A stretch of 64,000 nucleotides of DNA from Celeribacter persicus (GCF_003050785.1 NZ_QAOH01000004.1:124001-188000); one strand, 5' to 3'; counted from the first letter of the stretch, positions 18,195-27,758 are shown. Translations and numbers: made by a program. Notes: generated by a model from the sequence alone, not told the origin.

Positions 18195-18680
18195 ATGACC
18201 GACCTGCCCGACCTCACCTCCAATTGTTCCCAATGCGCAGCGCTATGCTGCGTCGGACTAACGCTCGACAAGGGCGATCTGTTCTCTTTCGACAAACCCG
18301 CGGGAACGCCCTGCCCCAATCTCGACGGGCATCTGTGTTCTTGTCACAATGAGCTCGAAGAAATCGGCAACCGGGGTTGTGTGCTCTACGATTGTGCCGG
18401 GGCCGGTCAACGTGTGACGCAACTGCGCTTCAACGGCGAAAGCTGGCGTGACGACCCGACGCTTCTGTCCGCCATGCTGCGCGATTTCGACCGGCTGAAA
18501 CCTCTGCACGAGCGGATGCGGCAACTGATGGAGGCCGGAGTTCTCGATCTGCCGGAAGCGCTTGAGAACGAACGACAGCGCCTCCTGCGCAAATGCGCGC
18601 GGGCCTGGGCCGACACGGACACGCTCGCGGCAGACTATGAGACATTCCTGAGCGCGATTGCACAGGGTCATCCCGCCTGA
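18195..18680 (+). CDS. Cys-rich cytoplasmic protein of unknown function
   Basis: A 161-residue protein with a dense N-terminal cysteine cluster (NCSQCAALCCVG, then TPCPNLDGHLCSCHNELEE and RGCVLYDCAG) within residues 10-72, suggesting a metal or Fe-S site, and a helical C-terminal half rich in Arg and Leu. No signal peptide is visible. The ATG at 18195 has no clear binding site, so initiation may be weak or leaderless. It lies between purL and the bolA-grxD pair, which serve Fe-S and redox handling; that setting fits but does not prove a metal-related role. Confidence 0.7.
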   Translation: MTDLPDLTSNCSQCAALCCVGLTLDKGDLFSFDKPAGTPCPNLDGHLCSCHNELEEIGNRGCVLYDCAGAGQRVTQLRFNGESWRDDPTLLSAMLRDFDRLKPLHERMRQLMEAGVLDLPEALENERQRLLRKCARAWADTDTLAADYETFLSAIAQGHPA

Positions 18681-18745
18681 ATGCTTGCAGCGCCCCGCAC
18701 CACCGCTTACATTTCAGACCAACGACAAACCAAGGAGCGCCCTAC

Positions 18746-18976
18746 ATGGCCATCACCGCCACCGATATCGAACATCTGATCCGCATTGGTTTCCCCGACG
18801 CCAAGATCATCGTTCAGGGAGATGACGGCCAGCATTTCGCCGCCGAGGTGGTGGATGCCTCGTTCAAGGGCATGAACCGCGTCCAGCAACAGCGCGCCGT
18901 CAACGCGACCCTCAAGGAAAAGCTCGACAGCGGCGAGTTGCACGCGCTGGCGTTGACCACCCGCGCGCCGGAGTAA
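18746..18976 (+). CDS. bolA: BolA family protein
   Basis: A 76-residue BolA-like protein that partners monothiol glutaredoxins to sense or traffic Fe-S clusters. The family core is complete, with AAEVVDASFKGMNRVQQQRAV and TLKEKLDSGELHALALTT. The position usually held by a Cys or His ligand in the DG-QHFAAEVV loop carries His. AAGGAGC sits before the ATG. The monothiol glutaredoxin gene follows after 117 bases, which supports the functional link. Confidence 0.93.
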   Translation: MAITATDIEHLIRIGFPDAKIIVQGDDGQHFAAEVVDASFKGMNRVQQQRAVNATLKEKLDSGELHALALTTRAPE

Positions 18977-19093
18977 AAGTGGAACTTCTGGTCGGGGTAC
19001 TGGAGACGCTCTATATAGTGTTCAACCGCCTGCCCCGGCTTTTCAAATATGGCCTTCGCGGACTCCGTGAAGATCACCCAAAGGACATTGATC

Positions 19094-19453
19094 ATGACTG
19101 CGCAAGAGACCATCCAGAAAACCGTCGATGAGAACGATGTCGTTCTCTACATGAAGGGCACCAAGCTCATGCCGCGTTGCGGTTTCTCGTCGAAAGTGGC
19201 GGGGATCCTGAACTTCATGGGCGTCGATTATCTCGATGTCGACGTGCTCTCCGACGAGGAAATCCGTCAGGGGATCAAGGAATTCTCCGACTGGCCGACG
19301 ATCCCGCAGCTTTACGTCAAAGGCGAATTCGTCGGCGGCTGCGACATCGTGATCGAGATGACGCTCTCGGGCGAGCTCGACCAGATGCTCGCGGACAAGG
19401 GCGTCGCTTTCGACACCGAAAAAGCCGACCAAATCCGCGCCGCGAACACCTGA
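19094..19453 (+). CDS. grxD: Monothiol glutaredoxin (Grx4/GrxD type)
   Basis: A 119-residue CGFS glutaredoxin that binds a shared 2Fe-2S cluster with glutathione and BolA and passes it to target proteins. The active site is RCGFSSKV near residues 30-37. The glutathione-site blocks DWPTIPQLYVKGEFVGGCDI and the C-terminal helix are present. The ATG at 19094 has AAAGGA nine bases upstream; the earlier in-frame ATG at 19049 lacks a site. A perfect terminator follows. Confidence 0.95.
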   Translation: MTAQETIQKTVDENDVVLYMKGTKLMPRCGFSSKVAGILNFMGVDYLDVDVLSDEEIRQGIKEFSDWPTIPQLYVKGEFVGGCDIVIEMTLSGELDQMLADKGVAFDTEKADQIRAANT

Positions 19454-19474
19454 TCACCCTTCTCCGACGGAACA

Positions 19475-19503
19475 AAAGGCACGTCCGAGACGTGCCTTTC
19501 TTC
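19475..19503 (+). terminator. Terminator after grxD
   Basis: An 11-bp perfect stem AAAGGCACGTC / GACGTGCCTTT with a CGA loop, followed by CTTCTTT. Confidence 0.85.
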
Positions 19504-19572
19504 TTTGGACAGAGGGGGTTAATTCCCTCACTGAAGGACATCGGAAGATCGTGACGTGACAGCCTTCGGCGA

Positions 19573-19989
19573 TCACCCCTCGTTCAGCGTGTCTGTCACA
19601 CCCAGCCGTTCCTCGAAGGCGGCGGCCATGGCCTCTGCGCGGGCGGCCATCTCGGCCAGCGTGTCGGTGACATCGGCGGGCACCACCGGCACCTCGACCT
19701 TCACCGGTTCCGGCTCCGGACGCGCCCGCATCTCTTCGATCAAGGCTTCCTGCGCGCCGAGCTTGCTCTCCAGCGCGCGCATTTGTTCTTCCATCCCGGC
19801 GGTCTTGTCCGCGAGCATCAGCCCCGCCATCAGGAGCATCCGCTCAGAAGGTAAACGCCCGATCTGGCTCGACAAAACCGAAGCCTCATTGTCCAGAAGC
19901 TCGGCTGCGGATTTCAGGAAATGCTCCTCCCCCGCCTGACAGGCCACATCGAATTCGCGGCCACCGATGGAGATTTTCACTTCGGGCAT
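19573..19989 (-). CDS. zapA: Cell division protein ZapA
   Basis: A 138-residue FtsZ-ring-stabilising protein. The N-terminal ZapA head (residues 1-60) has KISIGGREFDVACQAGEE and LLDNEASVLSSQIGRLPSERMLLMAGLMLADK. A coiled coil follows, then a Pro/Val-rich stretch (RPEPEPVKVEVPVV) and a second short helix that lengthen it beyond the roughly 110 residues of E. coli ZapA. Its start is three bases from the stop of an upstream coiled-coil gene, so they form one operon. AGGAGGTATAAACG lies just upstream of the ATG. Confidence 0.9.
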   Translation of the reverse strand: MPEVKISIGGREFDVACQAGEEHFLKSAAELLDNEASVLSSQIGRLPSERMLLMAGLMLADKTAGMEEQMRALESKLGAQEALIEEMRARPEPEPVKVEVPVVPADVTDTLAEMAARAEAMAAAFEERLGVTDTLNEG

Positions 19990-19992
19990 CGT

Positions 19993-20520
19993 TTATACCT
20001 CCTCGCTCGGTTGCGCACCCGAGGCCCGCGTCATCACTGCGCGCAACTCGGTCAGGATCGCGTCGAGCTCCGTCACATCCACATCCCGCGTCACCTTGAG
20101 CGCTTCCAGCTCGGCGCGCATCCCGGCGTTGATCAGATCTGCGTCGGACAGCCCCACGGCATTGGCCTCGCGCAGCGCTGCATTGTTCTCGCGCAGTTGC
20201 GCATTCACATGACGCAGCTTCCGCATTTCCCGGTCGTGATCCATCAACTGACGGCGCAAGGTCTCCACCTCGTCCTCAAGTGCAGCCACATGGGTTTCCT
20301 GACGATCGTGGATCGCCTTCACACGGTCTTCGAGCTGGGCGTTGATGCTCTGCTCGGCTTCCAGCGCATCGTTCAGACGGGCAACCTCCGCCTCCAGCGC
20401 CTGACTGGCGACTCCCCCCGTCTGCGCCGCCTCGGCACGCTCCTCGGCCACGGCAACCGCACGCCCGATCCGCTCAAGCGCGGCTGTGATCCGGGCTTCG
20501 AAATCGGAAATCTCGCTCAT
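19993..20520 (-). CDS. Coiled-coil protein upstream of zapA
   Basis: A 175-residue, almost wholly coiled-coil protein. Heptad-like runs cover about residues 8-125, including LEAEVARLNDALEAEQSINAQ and ALEDEVETLRRQLMDHDREM. The C-terminus is a separate helical segment. There is no signal peptide or membrane span. It is in one operon with zapA and may be a division-ring partner comparable in layout to ZapB-like proteins; this is inference. The ATG at 20520 is preferred, but an in-frame GTG two codons earlier is possible. Confidence 0.75.
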   Translation of the reverse strand: MSEISDFEARITAALERIGRAVAVAEERAEAAQTGGVASQALEAEVARLNDALEAEQSINAQLEDRVKAIHDRQETHVAALEDEVETLRRQLMDHDREMRKLRHVNAQLRENNAALREANAVGLSDADLINAGMRAELEALKVTRDVDVTELDAILTELRAVMTRASGAQPSEEV

Positions 20521-20850
20521 TGCCACCTACTCACATTCTGCTCTGTCATCATGCGACCTCTCTCCCTGCGCCCTGTCTGGCACCATGAAAGCCGAAACTT
20601 CCTTTGTGCTCAAGGGCGAAGCGCGCGGGCCTCATGTTCTGTCTCTTGATTCGCGAGACTATCCCATGGGACCGGATTTACCAACATGCCTCCTGATCGG
20701 AGTGCGGAAAGCCCAGACAACATGGCCGCATGAACGCCTCGCCGCTTGCACTTTGCCGCCACATCGTTATCAGAAGGCCCGAAAGGCCGGAATTTCCGTG
20801 GATTCCACACGTTCCGACCTCAGTTTGGGAGCCTATAAGGAGATCCGCCC
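20521..20850. other. Divergent intergenic region zapA operon / tkt
   Basis: This 330-base gap separates the leftward zapA operon from rightward tkt. No coding frame with a binding site was found. It holds the tkt promoter candidate and a weak stem (GTCTC / GAGAC near 20640-20658). In other bacteria 6S RNA is often encoded near zapA, but no 6S structure was recognised on either strand. Confidence 0.4.
20746..20773 (+). promoter_or_regulatory. Candidate tkt promoter
   Basis: TTGCAC (20746-20751) and TATCAG (20768-20773) are separated by 16 bases, 77 bases before the tkt GTG. Confidence 0.4.
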
Positions 20851-22872
20851 GTGGATATCGCAACCCTGCGCGAGGCGCACCCCGATCACTGGATGCGTGC
20901 CGCCGCCATCCGCACGCTGACGCTCGATGCCGTCGCCGGTGCCAATTCCGGTCACTCCGGCATGCCGATGGGCATGGCCGATGTGGCCACCGTGCTGTTC
21001 GGCAAGCATCTGAAATTCGATGCTTCCGCGCCGCTCTGGCCGGACCGCGACCGCTTCATCCTGTCGGCGGGTCACGGCTCCATGCTGATCTATTCGCTGC
21101 TTTATCTGACCGGCTACAAGGAAATGCCGCTCGAAGAGATCAAGAACTTCCGCCAGATGGGCGCGAAGACCGCCGGTCACCCGGAAAACTTCCTGCTCGA
21201 CGGTGTCGAGACTACAACCGGCCCGCTCGGCCAGGGCATTTCGAACGCCGTCGGTTTCGCCATGGCCGAAGAAAGCCTGCGTGCCCGTTTCGGCGCCAAG
21301 CTTCAGAACCACTACACCTATGTCATGGCCGGTGACGGCTGTCTCATGGAGGGCGTGTCTCAGGAAGCCATCGCGCTCGCCGGTCGTCAGAAACTCGGCA
21401 AGCTGATCGTCTTCTGGGACAACAACAACATCACCATCGACGGCACAGTGGACGTTTCTGATCGCACCGATCAGGTGGCGCGTTTCAAATCCGCAGGCTG
21501 GCATGTCCAGTCCATCGACGGTCATGACCCGGAGCAGATCGACGCCGCCATCGAGGCCGCGAAGAAATCCAAGAAACCTTCGATGATCGCCTGCAAGACC
21601 CATATCGCTCTGGGTCACGCCGCGCAGGACACCTCGAAAGGCCACGGCGCGCTCACCAATCCCGACCAGCTCGCCGCCGCGAAAGCGGCCTATGGCGTGA
21701 ACTGGGGTCCTTATGAGGTCTCCCCCGAGGTGAAAGCCGAATGGGAAGAGATCGGCGCGAAAGGCCGCCACGAGCGCGTTGCATGGGAGGCACGCTTCGA
21801 GGAGCAGTCCGAGCGTCGTCAGGCCGAATTCAACCGCGTCTTCGCGGGCGATGCGCCAAAGAAACTGTCGGCCACGATCAAGGCGTTCAAGAAACAGATC
21901 TCCGAGACCGCGCCGAGCCTCGCGACCCGCGCCTCCTCGCAGAAGGTGCTCGAAGTGATCAACCCGATCATGCCCGAAACCATCGGTGGCTCCGCAGACC
22001 TTACCGGATCGAACAATACGCTCACGGGCGACATGGGCGTCTTTGACGAAACCAACCGCAAGGGGCGTTACGTCTATTATGGCATCCGCGAACACGGCAT
22101 GGCCGCCGCGATGAACGGCATGGCGCTTCACGGGGGCATCCGCCCTTATGGCGGCACCTTCTTCTGCTTCACCGATTACGCACGTCCGGCGATGCGTTTG
22201 TCGGCCCTGATGCGCATTCCGGTGACCTATGTCATGACCCATGACTCCATCGGTCTCGGCGAAGACGGTCCGACCCACCAGCCGGTCGAGCATCTCGCCA
22301 TCTGCCGCGCGACGCCGAACACGCTGACGATCCGCCCGGCGGATACGGTCGAGACGGCTGAGGCCTGGGAAATCGCACTGACCGCGCAGAAAACCCCGTC
22401 CGTTCTGGTCCTGACCCGTCAGAACGTCCCGACGCTGCGCACCGAGCACAAGACCGCGAACCTCGTGTCCAAAGGCGCTTATGTGCTGGCCGAGGCCGAG
22501 GGCAAGCGTGACGCGATCCTGATCGCCACCGGTTCCGAAGTGGCCATCGCGATGGAAGCCCGCAAGATCCTGCAAGAGAACGGTATCGGCACCCGCGTGG
22601 TGTCCATGCCCTGTATGGAACTGTTCGCGGAACAGGACGAAGCCTATCGCCGCAAAGTGCTTCCGGCCGGTCCGGTGCGCGTTGGTGTGGAAGCCGCCGT
22701 ACGCGAAGGTGGCTGGGACCGCTGGCTTCTGGGCGAGCGCGGTCGTGAAGCAAAACAGGCTTTCGTGGGCATGACCCGCTTCGGCGCGTCCGCCCCGGCC
22801 GAAGAGCTCTACGAGAAATTCGGCATCACCGCCGGGAACGTGGTGGCTCAGGTCAAGGCGCTCTTGGGCTAA
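20851..22872 (+). CDS. tkt: Transketolase
   Basis: Thiamine-diphosphate enzyme of the pentose phosphate and Calvin-type rearrangements. The 673-residue protein has the TPP/Mg motif [18 protein letters not shown] and NNNITIDG in the N-terminal domain, and the [16 protein letters not shown] and [17 protein letters not shown] blocks in the pyrimidine domain. Translation starts at a GTG with AAGGAGA seven bases upstream. Two gap genes follow on the same strand, forming a central-carbon block. A strong terminator separates it from the next gene. Confidence 0.97.
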   Translation: MDIATLREAHPDHWMRAAAIRTLTLDAVAGANSGHSGMPMGMADVATVLFGKHLKFDASAPLWPDRDRFILSAGHGSMLIYSLLYLTGYKEMPLEEIKNFRQMGAKTAGHPENFLLDGVETTTGPLGQGISNAVGFAMAEESLRARFGAKLQNHYTYVMAGDGCLMEGVSQEAIALAGRQKLGKLIVFWDNNNITIDGTVDVSDRTDQVARFKSAGWHVQSIDGHDPEQIDAAIEAAKKSKKPSMIACKTHIALGHAAQDTSKGHGALTNPDQLAAAKAAYGVNWGPYEVSPEVKAEWEEIGAKGRHERVAWEARFEEQSERRQAEFNRVFAGDAPKKLSATIKAFKKQISETAPSLATRASSQKVLEVINPIMPETIGGSADLTGSNNTLTGDMGVFDETNRKGRYVYYGIREHGMAAAMNGMALHGGIRPYGGTFFCFTDYARPAMRLSALMRIPVTYVMTHDSIGLGEDGPTHQPVEHLAICRATPNTLTIRPADTVETAEAWEIALTAQKTPSVLVLTRQNVPTLRTEHKTANLVSKGAYVLAEAEGKRDAILIATGSEVAIAMEARKILQENGIGTRVVSMPCMELFAEQDEAYRRKVLPAGPVRVGVEAAVREGGWDRWLLGERGREAKQAFVGMTRFGASAPAEELYEKFGITAGNVVAQVKALLG

Positions 22873-22896
22873 GGACCATCCGCACTTTGAAAAATC

Positions 22897-22928
22897 ACGC
22901 CCGCGCAATCTGCGCGGGCGTCTGTTTT
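22897..22928 (+). terminator. Terminator after tkt
   Basis: An 11-bp perfect stem ACGCCCGCGCA / TGCGCGGGCGT with an ATC loop, followed by CTGTTTTT. Confidence 0.9.
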
Positions 22929-23034
22929 TCGTCCCTTCCCCTACGTTACTCTTGCCTGAAACCTGTAGCTGACGTGAAATCGGCGCGGACCTCCCCGACA
23001 CAGGCGGGAGGCCGGACCACCAGGGAAGGAGACG

Positions 23035-23223
23035 ATGATGAAATCCGAAACGACACATATGCGCACGCGACTGGCCCCGGTCGTGGCGCTGCTTCTGGGC
23101 ACCAGCGTGCTTGCCGCCTGCGAAACCACGCCGCAGGAGTACCCCGTGAGCCACGAGACCTGCGCCCCGGGCGACCCCGTGCAAACGCTCGACGCGAACG
23201 ATTGCAAACTGCCCGGCATGTGA
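23035..23223 (+). CDS. Small lipoprotein
   Basis: A 62-residue protein with a lipoprotein signal: a basic N-terminus (MRTR), a hydrophobic core and the lipobox LAAC at about residues 26-29. The mature part is only about 34 residues and has two more cysteines (ETCAPG, NDCKLPGM) that could form a disulfide. GGAAGGAGACG precedes ATGATG, so translation may start at 23035 or 23038. No family is recognised. It stands alone between tkt and gap. Confidence 0.75.
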   Translation: MMKSETTHMRTRLAPVVALLLGTSVLAACETTPQEYPVSHETCAPGDPVQTLDANDCKLPGM

Positions 23224-23260
23224 CGGCTGAGCGGTCGGGGGCCCACGGGTCCCCGACGTG

Positions 23261-23309
23261 TTATCGCTAAACCGTCTCTTTTCCCTATGTTTGCGCCAAC
23301 ATGTTGGCG
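23261..23309. promoter_or_regulatory. Operator-like palindromes upstream of the first gap gene
   Basis: TTATCGCTAAA (23261-23271) resembles LacI-family half-palindromes with a central CG. CGCCAACATGTTGGCG (23294-23309) is a perfect 16-bp palindrome with the form of a dimer-binding operator. Both lie 80-130 bases before the gap start. The regulator is not identified. Confidence 0.45.
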
Positions 23310-23391
23310 TTAAATGCTTTTCCAATACGGCACACCGCCGTATACCGACCTGCGACTCCCTCCTCATTTGAACATCAGCCGGAGACGCAAC

Positions 23392-24387
23392 ATGACCATC
23401 AAACTCGGGATCAACGGATTTGGCCGCATCGGGCGCTGCACCCTGGCGCATATCGCGGAGGCGGGCCTGAACGAGGTCGAGGTGGTCAAGATCAACGCCA
23501 CCGGCCCGATCGAAACCAATGCGCACCTGCTGAAATACGACAGCGTCCATGGCCGTTTCGGCGGAACCGTAACCGTCGAAGGCAACACCATGGACCTCGG
23601 CAATGGCCCGATTCAGGTTATGTCTACCTACAACCCGGAAGAACTCGACTGGGAAGGTGTGGACGTGGTGCTCGAATGCACTGGCAAGTTCAACGACGGA
23701 CACAAGGCCAACACCCACCTCGAACGCGGTGCGCGCAAAGTGCTGATCTCCGCACCCGCCAAGAACGTCGACCGCACCGTGGTCTTCGGCGTCAACCACC
23801 GCGACCTGCGCGAGACCGAGCGGATGATCTCGAACGGCTCCTGCACCACGAACTGCCTTGCGCCGCTCGCCAAGGTGCTGAACGACGCCATCGGCATCGA
23901 AAGCGGCATCATGACCACGATCCACAGCTACACCGGCGACCAGCCGACGCTGGACCGGCGTCACAAGGATCTTTACCGCGCCCGCGCCGCCGCCATGGCG
24001 ATGATCCCGACCTCGACCGGGGCCGCCAAAGCCATTTCCGAAGTGCTGCCGGAACTCGCTGGCAAGCTCGACGGTTCCGCCATCCGCGTCCCCACACCGA
24101 ATGTCTCTGCCGTCGACCTGACCTTTCAGGCGTCCAAGGATGTGACCGTTGCGGATGTGAACGAGATCGTGCGCGAAGCCGCCGAAGGTCACATGCGCGC
24201 CGTTCTCGGCTATGACCCCGAGCCGAAAGTGTCGATCGACTTCAACCACACGGTGCAATCCTCGATCTTCGCGCCCGATCAGACCAAGGTCATCGGCCGC
24301 ACCGTGCGTGTGCTTGCCTGGTATGACAACGAATGGGGCTTCTCGGCACGTATGGCCGATGTCGCCACCGCCATGGGCCGGCTCTGA
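23392..24387 (+). CDS. Glyceraldehyde-3-phosphate dehydrogenase, copy 1
   Basis: A 331-residue type I GAPDH. The catalytic cysteine lies in SNGSCTTNCLAP, the nucleotide loop is [10 protein letters not shown], and the phosphate sites are present. The coenzyme site is unusual: the residue after Asn in the 2'-OH-binding turn is Ala (VVKINATGP) where NAD-specific enzymes have Asp. The segment normally carrying Leu-Pro reads TLDRRHKDL. Ala at this position is known in NADP-using, gluconeogenic GapB of Bacillus, so this copy may use NADP(H); that is inference. GGAGACG precedes the ATG at 23392; a longer frame from 23314 overlaps the operator region. Confidence 0.95.
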   Translation: MTIKLGINGFGRIGRCTLAHIAEAGLNEVEVVKINATGPIETNAHLLKYDSVHGRFGGTVTVEGNTMDLGNGPIQVMSTYNPEELDWEGVDVVLECTGKFNDGHKANTHLERGARKVLISAPAKNVDRTVVFGVNHRDLRETERMISNGSCTTNCLAPLAKVLNDAIGIESGIMTTIHSYTGDQPTLDRRHKDLYRARAAAMAMIPTSTGAAKAISEVLPELAGKLDGSAIRVPTPNVSAVDLTFQASKDVTVADVNEIVREAAEGHMRAVLGYDPEPKVSIDFNHTVQSSIFAPDQTKVIGRTVRVLAWYDNEWGFSARMADVATAMGRL

Positions 24388-24420
24388 CGCCTCCGGGCCG
24401 GCAAAGCCAGACGCCCTTCG

Positions 24421-24446
24421 GGACGGGGGAAGAGGAGCCCCCGTCC
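24421..24446 (+). terminator. Hairpin after the first gap gene
   Basis: A 9-bp perfect GC-rich stem GGACGGGGG / CCCCCGTCC with an 8-base loop. The T-run is weak and displaced (TGTCACATTTTT), so it may only partly terminate. Confidence 0.6.
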
Positions 24447-24580
24447 TGTCACATTTTTCGGCAGACACTTGAGGCGCGTAGGATATCCTGCGGGCATAAT
24501 TTCGCTTTTTTTGATCTGCCCCCTTTTTTTCTTCACACCCCTGTCGCATTGTGCCCCCAAGACAGACGTTAGCGCGAGAT

Positions 24581-24724
24581 ATGACCAATCAAATTGCCCT
24601 GGGCCTCGCCATCGTGATTTTGATCGCGCTCGGCCTCGATTTCGGACTGACCGGGGGGGCTGGAACCTTGTTCCTGGCCCGAGAATGGCTTCGGCTCATT
24701 CACTGGATTGCATTCTGGCGCTGA
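24581..24724 (+). CDS. Hidden 47-residue membrane protein between the gap genes
   Basis: A short frame from the ATG at 24581 encodes one clear membrane span (residues 5-20, IALGLAIVILIALGLD), a glycine-rich turn and an amphipathic, tryptophan-rich end (AREWLRLIHWIAFWR). The codon pattern resembles real genes nearby and the frame lies in the intergenic strip between the gap copies. No strong binding site is seen (GCGAGAT at best), so translation is not certain. The last part resembles small membrane proteins of other Rhodobacteraceae from memory; that needs checking. Function is unknown. Confidence 0.55.
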   Translation: MTNQIALGLAIVILIALGLDFGLTGGAGTLFLAREWLRLIHWIAFWR

Positions 24725-24848
24725 GAGCTGTCGTGTGGCCGAAAGACGGTCGCATTCTGAATACATTCTGCAAGGGGAAAGCTCCTTGCGGATCACATGA
24801 AGGGGGACATCGTCCCTTCTCAAGCCAAAGCGTCAAGGAGGTGCTGTA

Positions 24849-25850
<1,002 letters not shown>

Positions 25851-25884
25851 GCCAGATACGTTCGCGACCGAAACGCAGTTAAAG

Positions 25885-25923
25885 CGTTTCTCAAAAGATT
25901 GAGACACTCACTTTTGAGAAACG
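25885..25923. repeat. Palindromic repeat A1
   Basis: CGTTTCTCAAAAG at 25885-25897 pairs perfectly with CTTTTGAGAAACG at 25911-25923 around a 13-base loop. The outer GCGTTTC/GAAACG is shared with the repeats after mmsA. Confidence 0.7.
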
Positions 25924-25948
25924 TCACAACGCCGATACAGCGTCGTGC

Positions 25949-25987
25949 CGCTTTTCGCAAAACCTGAGTAAGGTTCAGCGAAAAACG
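25949..25987. repeat. Palindromic repeat A2
   Basis: CGCTTTTCGC and GCGAAAAACG pair at nine of ten positions. The inside holds AACCTGAGTAAGGTT, itself an AACCT/AGGTT inverted repeat. The same AACCTGA core occurs in the repeats after mmsA. Confidence 0.65.
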
Positions 25988-26011
25988 TTTATCCCGCGCG
26001 AACGGGAAACG

Positions 26012-26044
26012 AACGCCCCGGAGCTTCTCCCTCCGGGGCGTTTT
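26012..26044 (+). terminator. Terminator downstream of gap
   Basis: An 11-bp stem AACGCCCCGGA / TCCGGGGCGTT with a T-run, about 160 bases after the gap stop and beyond the two repeats. Confidence 0.8.
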
Positions 26045-26102
26045 CATATTGTTCAGCGGCCAAGCGATGCTATGTCATCGAAAACATCCCAAGTTCAAAG
26101 CC

Positions 26103-26753
26103 ATGCCCAGCCTGTCGACCATCCTCAGCGAATTCATCACCCTCTGGGTCGTCATCGACCCGATCGGCACCCTGCCCGTTTTCATCGCGGGCACTGCCGG
26201 CCTCTCACCACGTCTCGCACGCATGGCCGCCGCCCGCGCCGTGATGATCGCGTTTTTCATCCTGTTGGCCTTCATTCTTCTGGGACAAGCGGTTCTGGAG
26301 GCGCTGGGGCTGGGCCTTCCATCCTTCCAGATCGCGGGCGGGCTGGTGTTGTTCCTCTTTGCGCTGACGATGATCTTTGGCGATGGCAAGCCTTCGCACG
26401 AGACCGCGCAGGTCGAAAAACCCCAGAAAGACCAACAGGCGCAAGCCCGGCGCGTCGCGGTCTTCCCGCTTGCCATGCCCTCCATCGCGTCACCCGGCGC
26501 GATGCTGGCCGTAGTGATGCTTACCGACAACGACCGGTTTTCCATGGCACATCAGGCGATGACCGCCTCGATCATGGTGGTCGTGCTGGTAATCACCCTT
26601 CTGATCCTTTTGGCCGCCCAGCCGATCCTGCGCGTTCTGGGCGAAACCGGCGCGGCCATCGTGTCGCGCGTCATGGGCATGGTGCTCGCCGCCGTCGCGG
26701 TAGATGCGGTGCTCAAGGGCTTCGTGGCAATCGGGATCATTCCGCCGTTCTGA
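26103..26753 (+). CDS. MarC/UPF0056 family membrane protein
   Basis: A 216-residue inner-membrane protein of the MarC family, with six predicted spans. The first (ILSEFITLWVVIDPIGTLPVFI) carries the family's conserved D-P-G-P-like turn. A hydrophilic loop (KPSHETAQVEKPQKDQQAQARR) divides two three-helix halves. The second half repeats the pattern (AVFPLAMPSIASPGAMLAVV). Family function is not established, and the old link to multiple-antibiotic resistance has not held. The ATG at 26103 (MPSLST) is chosen as the first residue of the family-like sequence; no strong binding site is visible. Confidence 0.85.
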   Translation: MPSLSTILSEFITLWVVIDPIGTLPVFIAGTAGLSPRLARMAAARAVMIAFFILLAFILLGQAVLEALGLGLPSFQIAGGLVLFLFALTMIFGDGKPSHETAQVEKPQKDQQAQARRVAVFPLAMPSIASPGAMLAVVMLTDNDRFSMAHQAMTASIMVVVLVITLLILLAAQPILRVLGETGAAIVSRVMGMVLAAVAVDAVLKGFVAIGIIPPF

Positions 26754-26857
26754 TCCCGGCGCTGCGGGGATTTCCAAACGTATTGCAAAACAGTGATGCG
26801 TTTTCCGAGACACCCATGCGCAGGTTGCATATCGAGCTTGGCGAACCGGCATTGGTG

Positions 26858-26868
26858 TTAGCGCTAAA
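26858..26868. promoter_or_regulatory. LacI-like palindrome TTAGCGCTAAA
   Basis: TTAGCGCTAA is a perfect 10-bp palindrome with a central CG, 53 bases before the DUF1127-like gene. Related sequences lie before the first gap gene (23261) and the small membrane gene (TTAGCGC at 24569), which suggests a shared carbon regulator. GAAACGCTTTAGC at 26890-26902 may instead make it one arm of a hairpin. Confidence 0.35.
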
Positions 26869-26920
26869 ACGGGTGCATATCAGAGGTATCGAAACGCTTT
26901 AGCCCGAAAGGAACGGCATC

Positions 26921-27079
26921 ATGAAAACCCTTGCTTCTCTCGCCACCGCCGCCCGCAAACGGGTCGCCTATCGCCGCACGCTCGCGGAACTCGACGGACT
27001 GTCCGCCAAGGTCAAAGCCGACCTGAACATCGACGACACCCGCGCCCGCAAACTGGCACACGACGCGGTCTACGGCTGA
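26921..27079 (+). CDS. DUF1127-like small protein
   Basis: A 52-residue basic protein starting MKTLASLATAARKRV. The central and C-terminal pattern (YRRTLAELDGLSAKVKADLN followed by IDDTRARKLAHDAVYG) matches the DUF1127/YjiS type. These small proteins are common in alphaproteobacteria, where some bind RNA and influence sRNA turnover or phosphate and carbon metabolism. AAAGGAACGGC precedes the ATG and a good terminator follows, so it is a single-gene unit. The family call is by eye on a short sequence. Confidence 0.7.
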   Translation: MKTLASLATAARKRVAYRRTLAELDGLSAKVKADLNIDDTRARKLAHDAVYG

Positions 27080-27101
27080 CAAAACCGGCAACCGCCCCGA
27101 A

Positions 27102-27126
27102 AAGGCCCCCGGAGAGGGGCTTTTTT
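27102..27126 (+). terminator. Terminator after the DUF1127-like gene
   Basis: A GCCCC / GGGGC stem, extended by AA/TT pairs, with a T6 tail. Confidence 0.8.
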
Positions 27127-27143
27127 CATGCGCAGACGCTCTC

Positions 27144-27638
27144 TCAGCGGTTGAATTTTGCCAGAAGACGCTTTTCAACCTCGGGCGCCACGAATTTGGA
27201 AATCTCGCCATCGAGTCGGGCGATTTCCTTGACCAGTTTCGAAGCAATCGCCTGATGTCGGGCATCGGCCATGAGGAACACGGTCTCAATCTTGTTGTCG
27301 AGCGCGCGGTTCATCCCAACCATCTGATATTCATACTCGAAATCCGCCACGGCGCGCAGACCACGAATGATGATAGAAGCGTTCACATCGCGCGCGCATT
27401 GGATCAGAAGATTCTCGAACGGATGTACGACAATCTCGCAACCGGTGTCCGCAGCAAAACCGGCCGTGTACTCCTGAAGCATCTCGACACGCTCATCGAG
27501 GGTGAACAAAGGCCCCTTGTCGCGGTTGATCGCCACACCGATGACGAGCCGGTCGACAAGCGCACAGGCCCGCCGGATGATGTCGCCATGTCCATGGGTT
27601 ACCGGGTCGAAAGTGCCGGGATACAAGCCGATACGCAT
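27144..27638 (-). CDS. coaD: Phosphopantetheine adenylyltransferase
   Basis: Penultimate enzyme of coenzyme A synthesis; it adenylylates 4'-phosphopantetheine. The 164-residue protein has the nucleotidyltransferase motif PGTFDPVTHGHGDII at residues 7-21, RGLRAVADFEYEYQM and the C-terminal EISKFVAP equivalent of the ISSTxxR block. The ATG at 27638 begins MRIGLYPGTFDP; a longer frame to 27722 adds a segment foreign to the family. It converges on the DUF1127-like gene's terminator. Confidence 0.95.
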   Translation of the reverse strand: MRIGLYPGTFDPVTHGHGDIIRRACALVDRLVIGVAINRDKGPLFTLDERVEMLQEYTAGFAADTGCEIVVHPFENLLIQCARDVNASIIIRGLRAVADFEYEYQMVGMNRALDNKIETVFLMADARHQAIASKLVKEIARLDGEISKFVAPEVEKRLLAKFNR

Positions 27639-27758
27639 GGGGTCGTCCTCCTCTACCTGAGGCGCACGCAACAATATTGCAGGTGCGAAATCAAGAGGAT
27701 TGGGGCGCAAACGCCCCGTCACCCGTCATAATTTCGTTCGATCCCGGCTCTAGGGGCG

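Noticed and set aside
20521-20850. 6S RNA gene near zapA
   Set aside because: The gap was read on both strands, but no long two-arm structure with a central bubble was seen and no terminator bounds such a transcript.
20833-24588. A 1,251-codon open frame on the minus strand across tkt and the first gap gene
   Set aside because: It is antisense to strongly supported genes, has low-complexity His/Arg/Gly-rich translation and no domain; long antisense frames are normal in GC-rich DNA with strong third-position bias.
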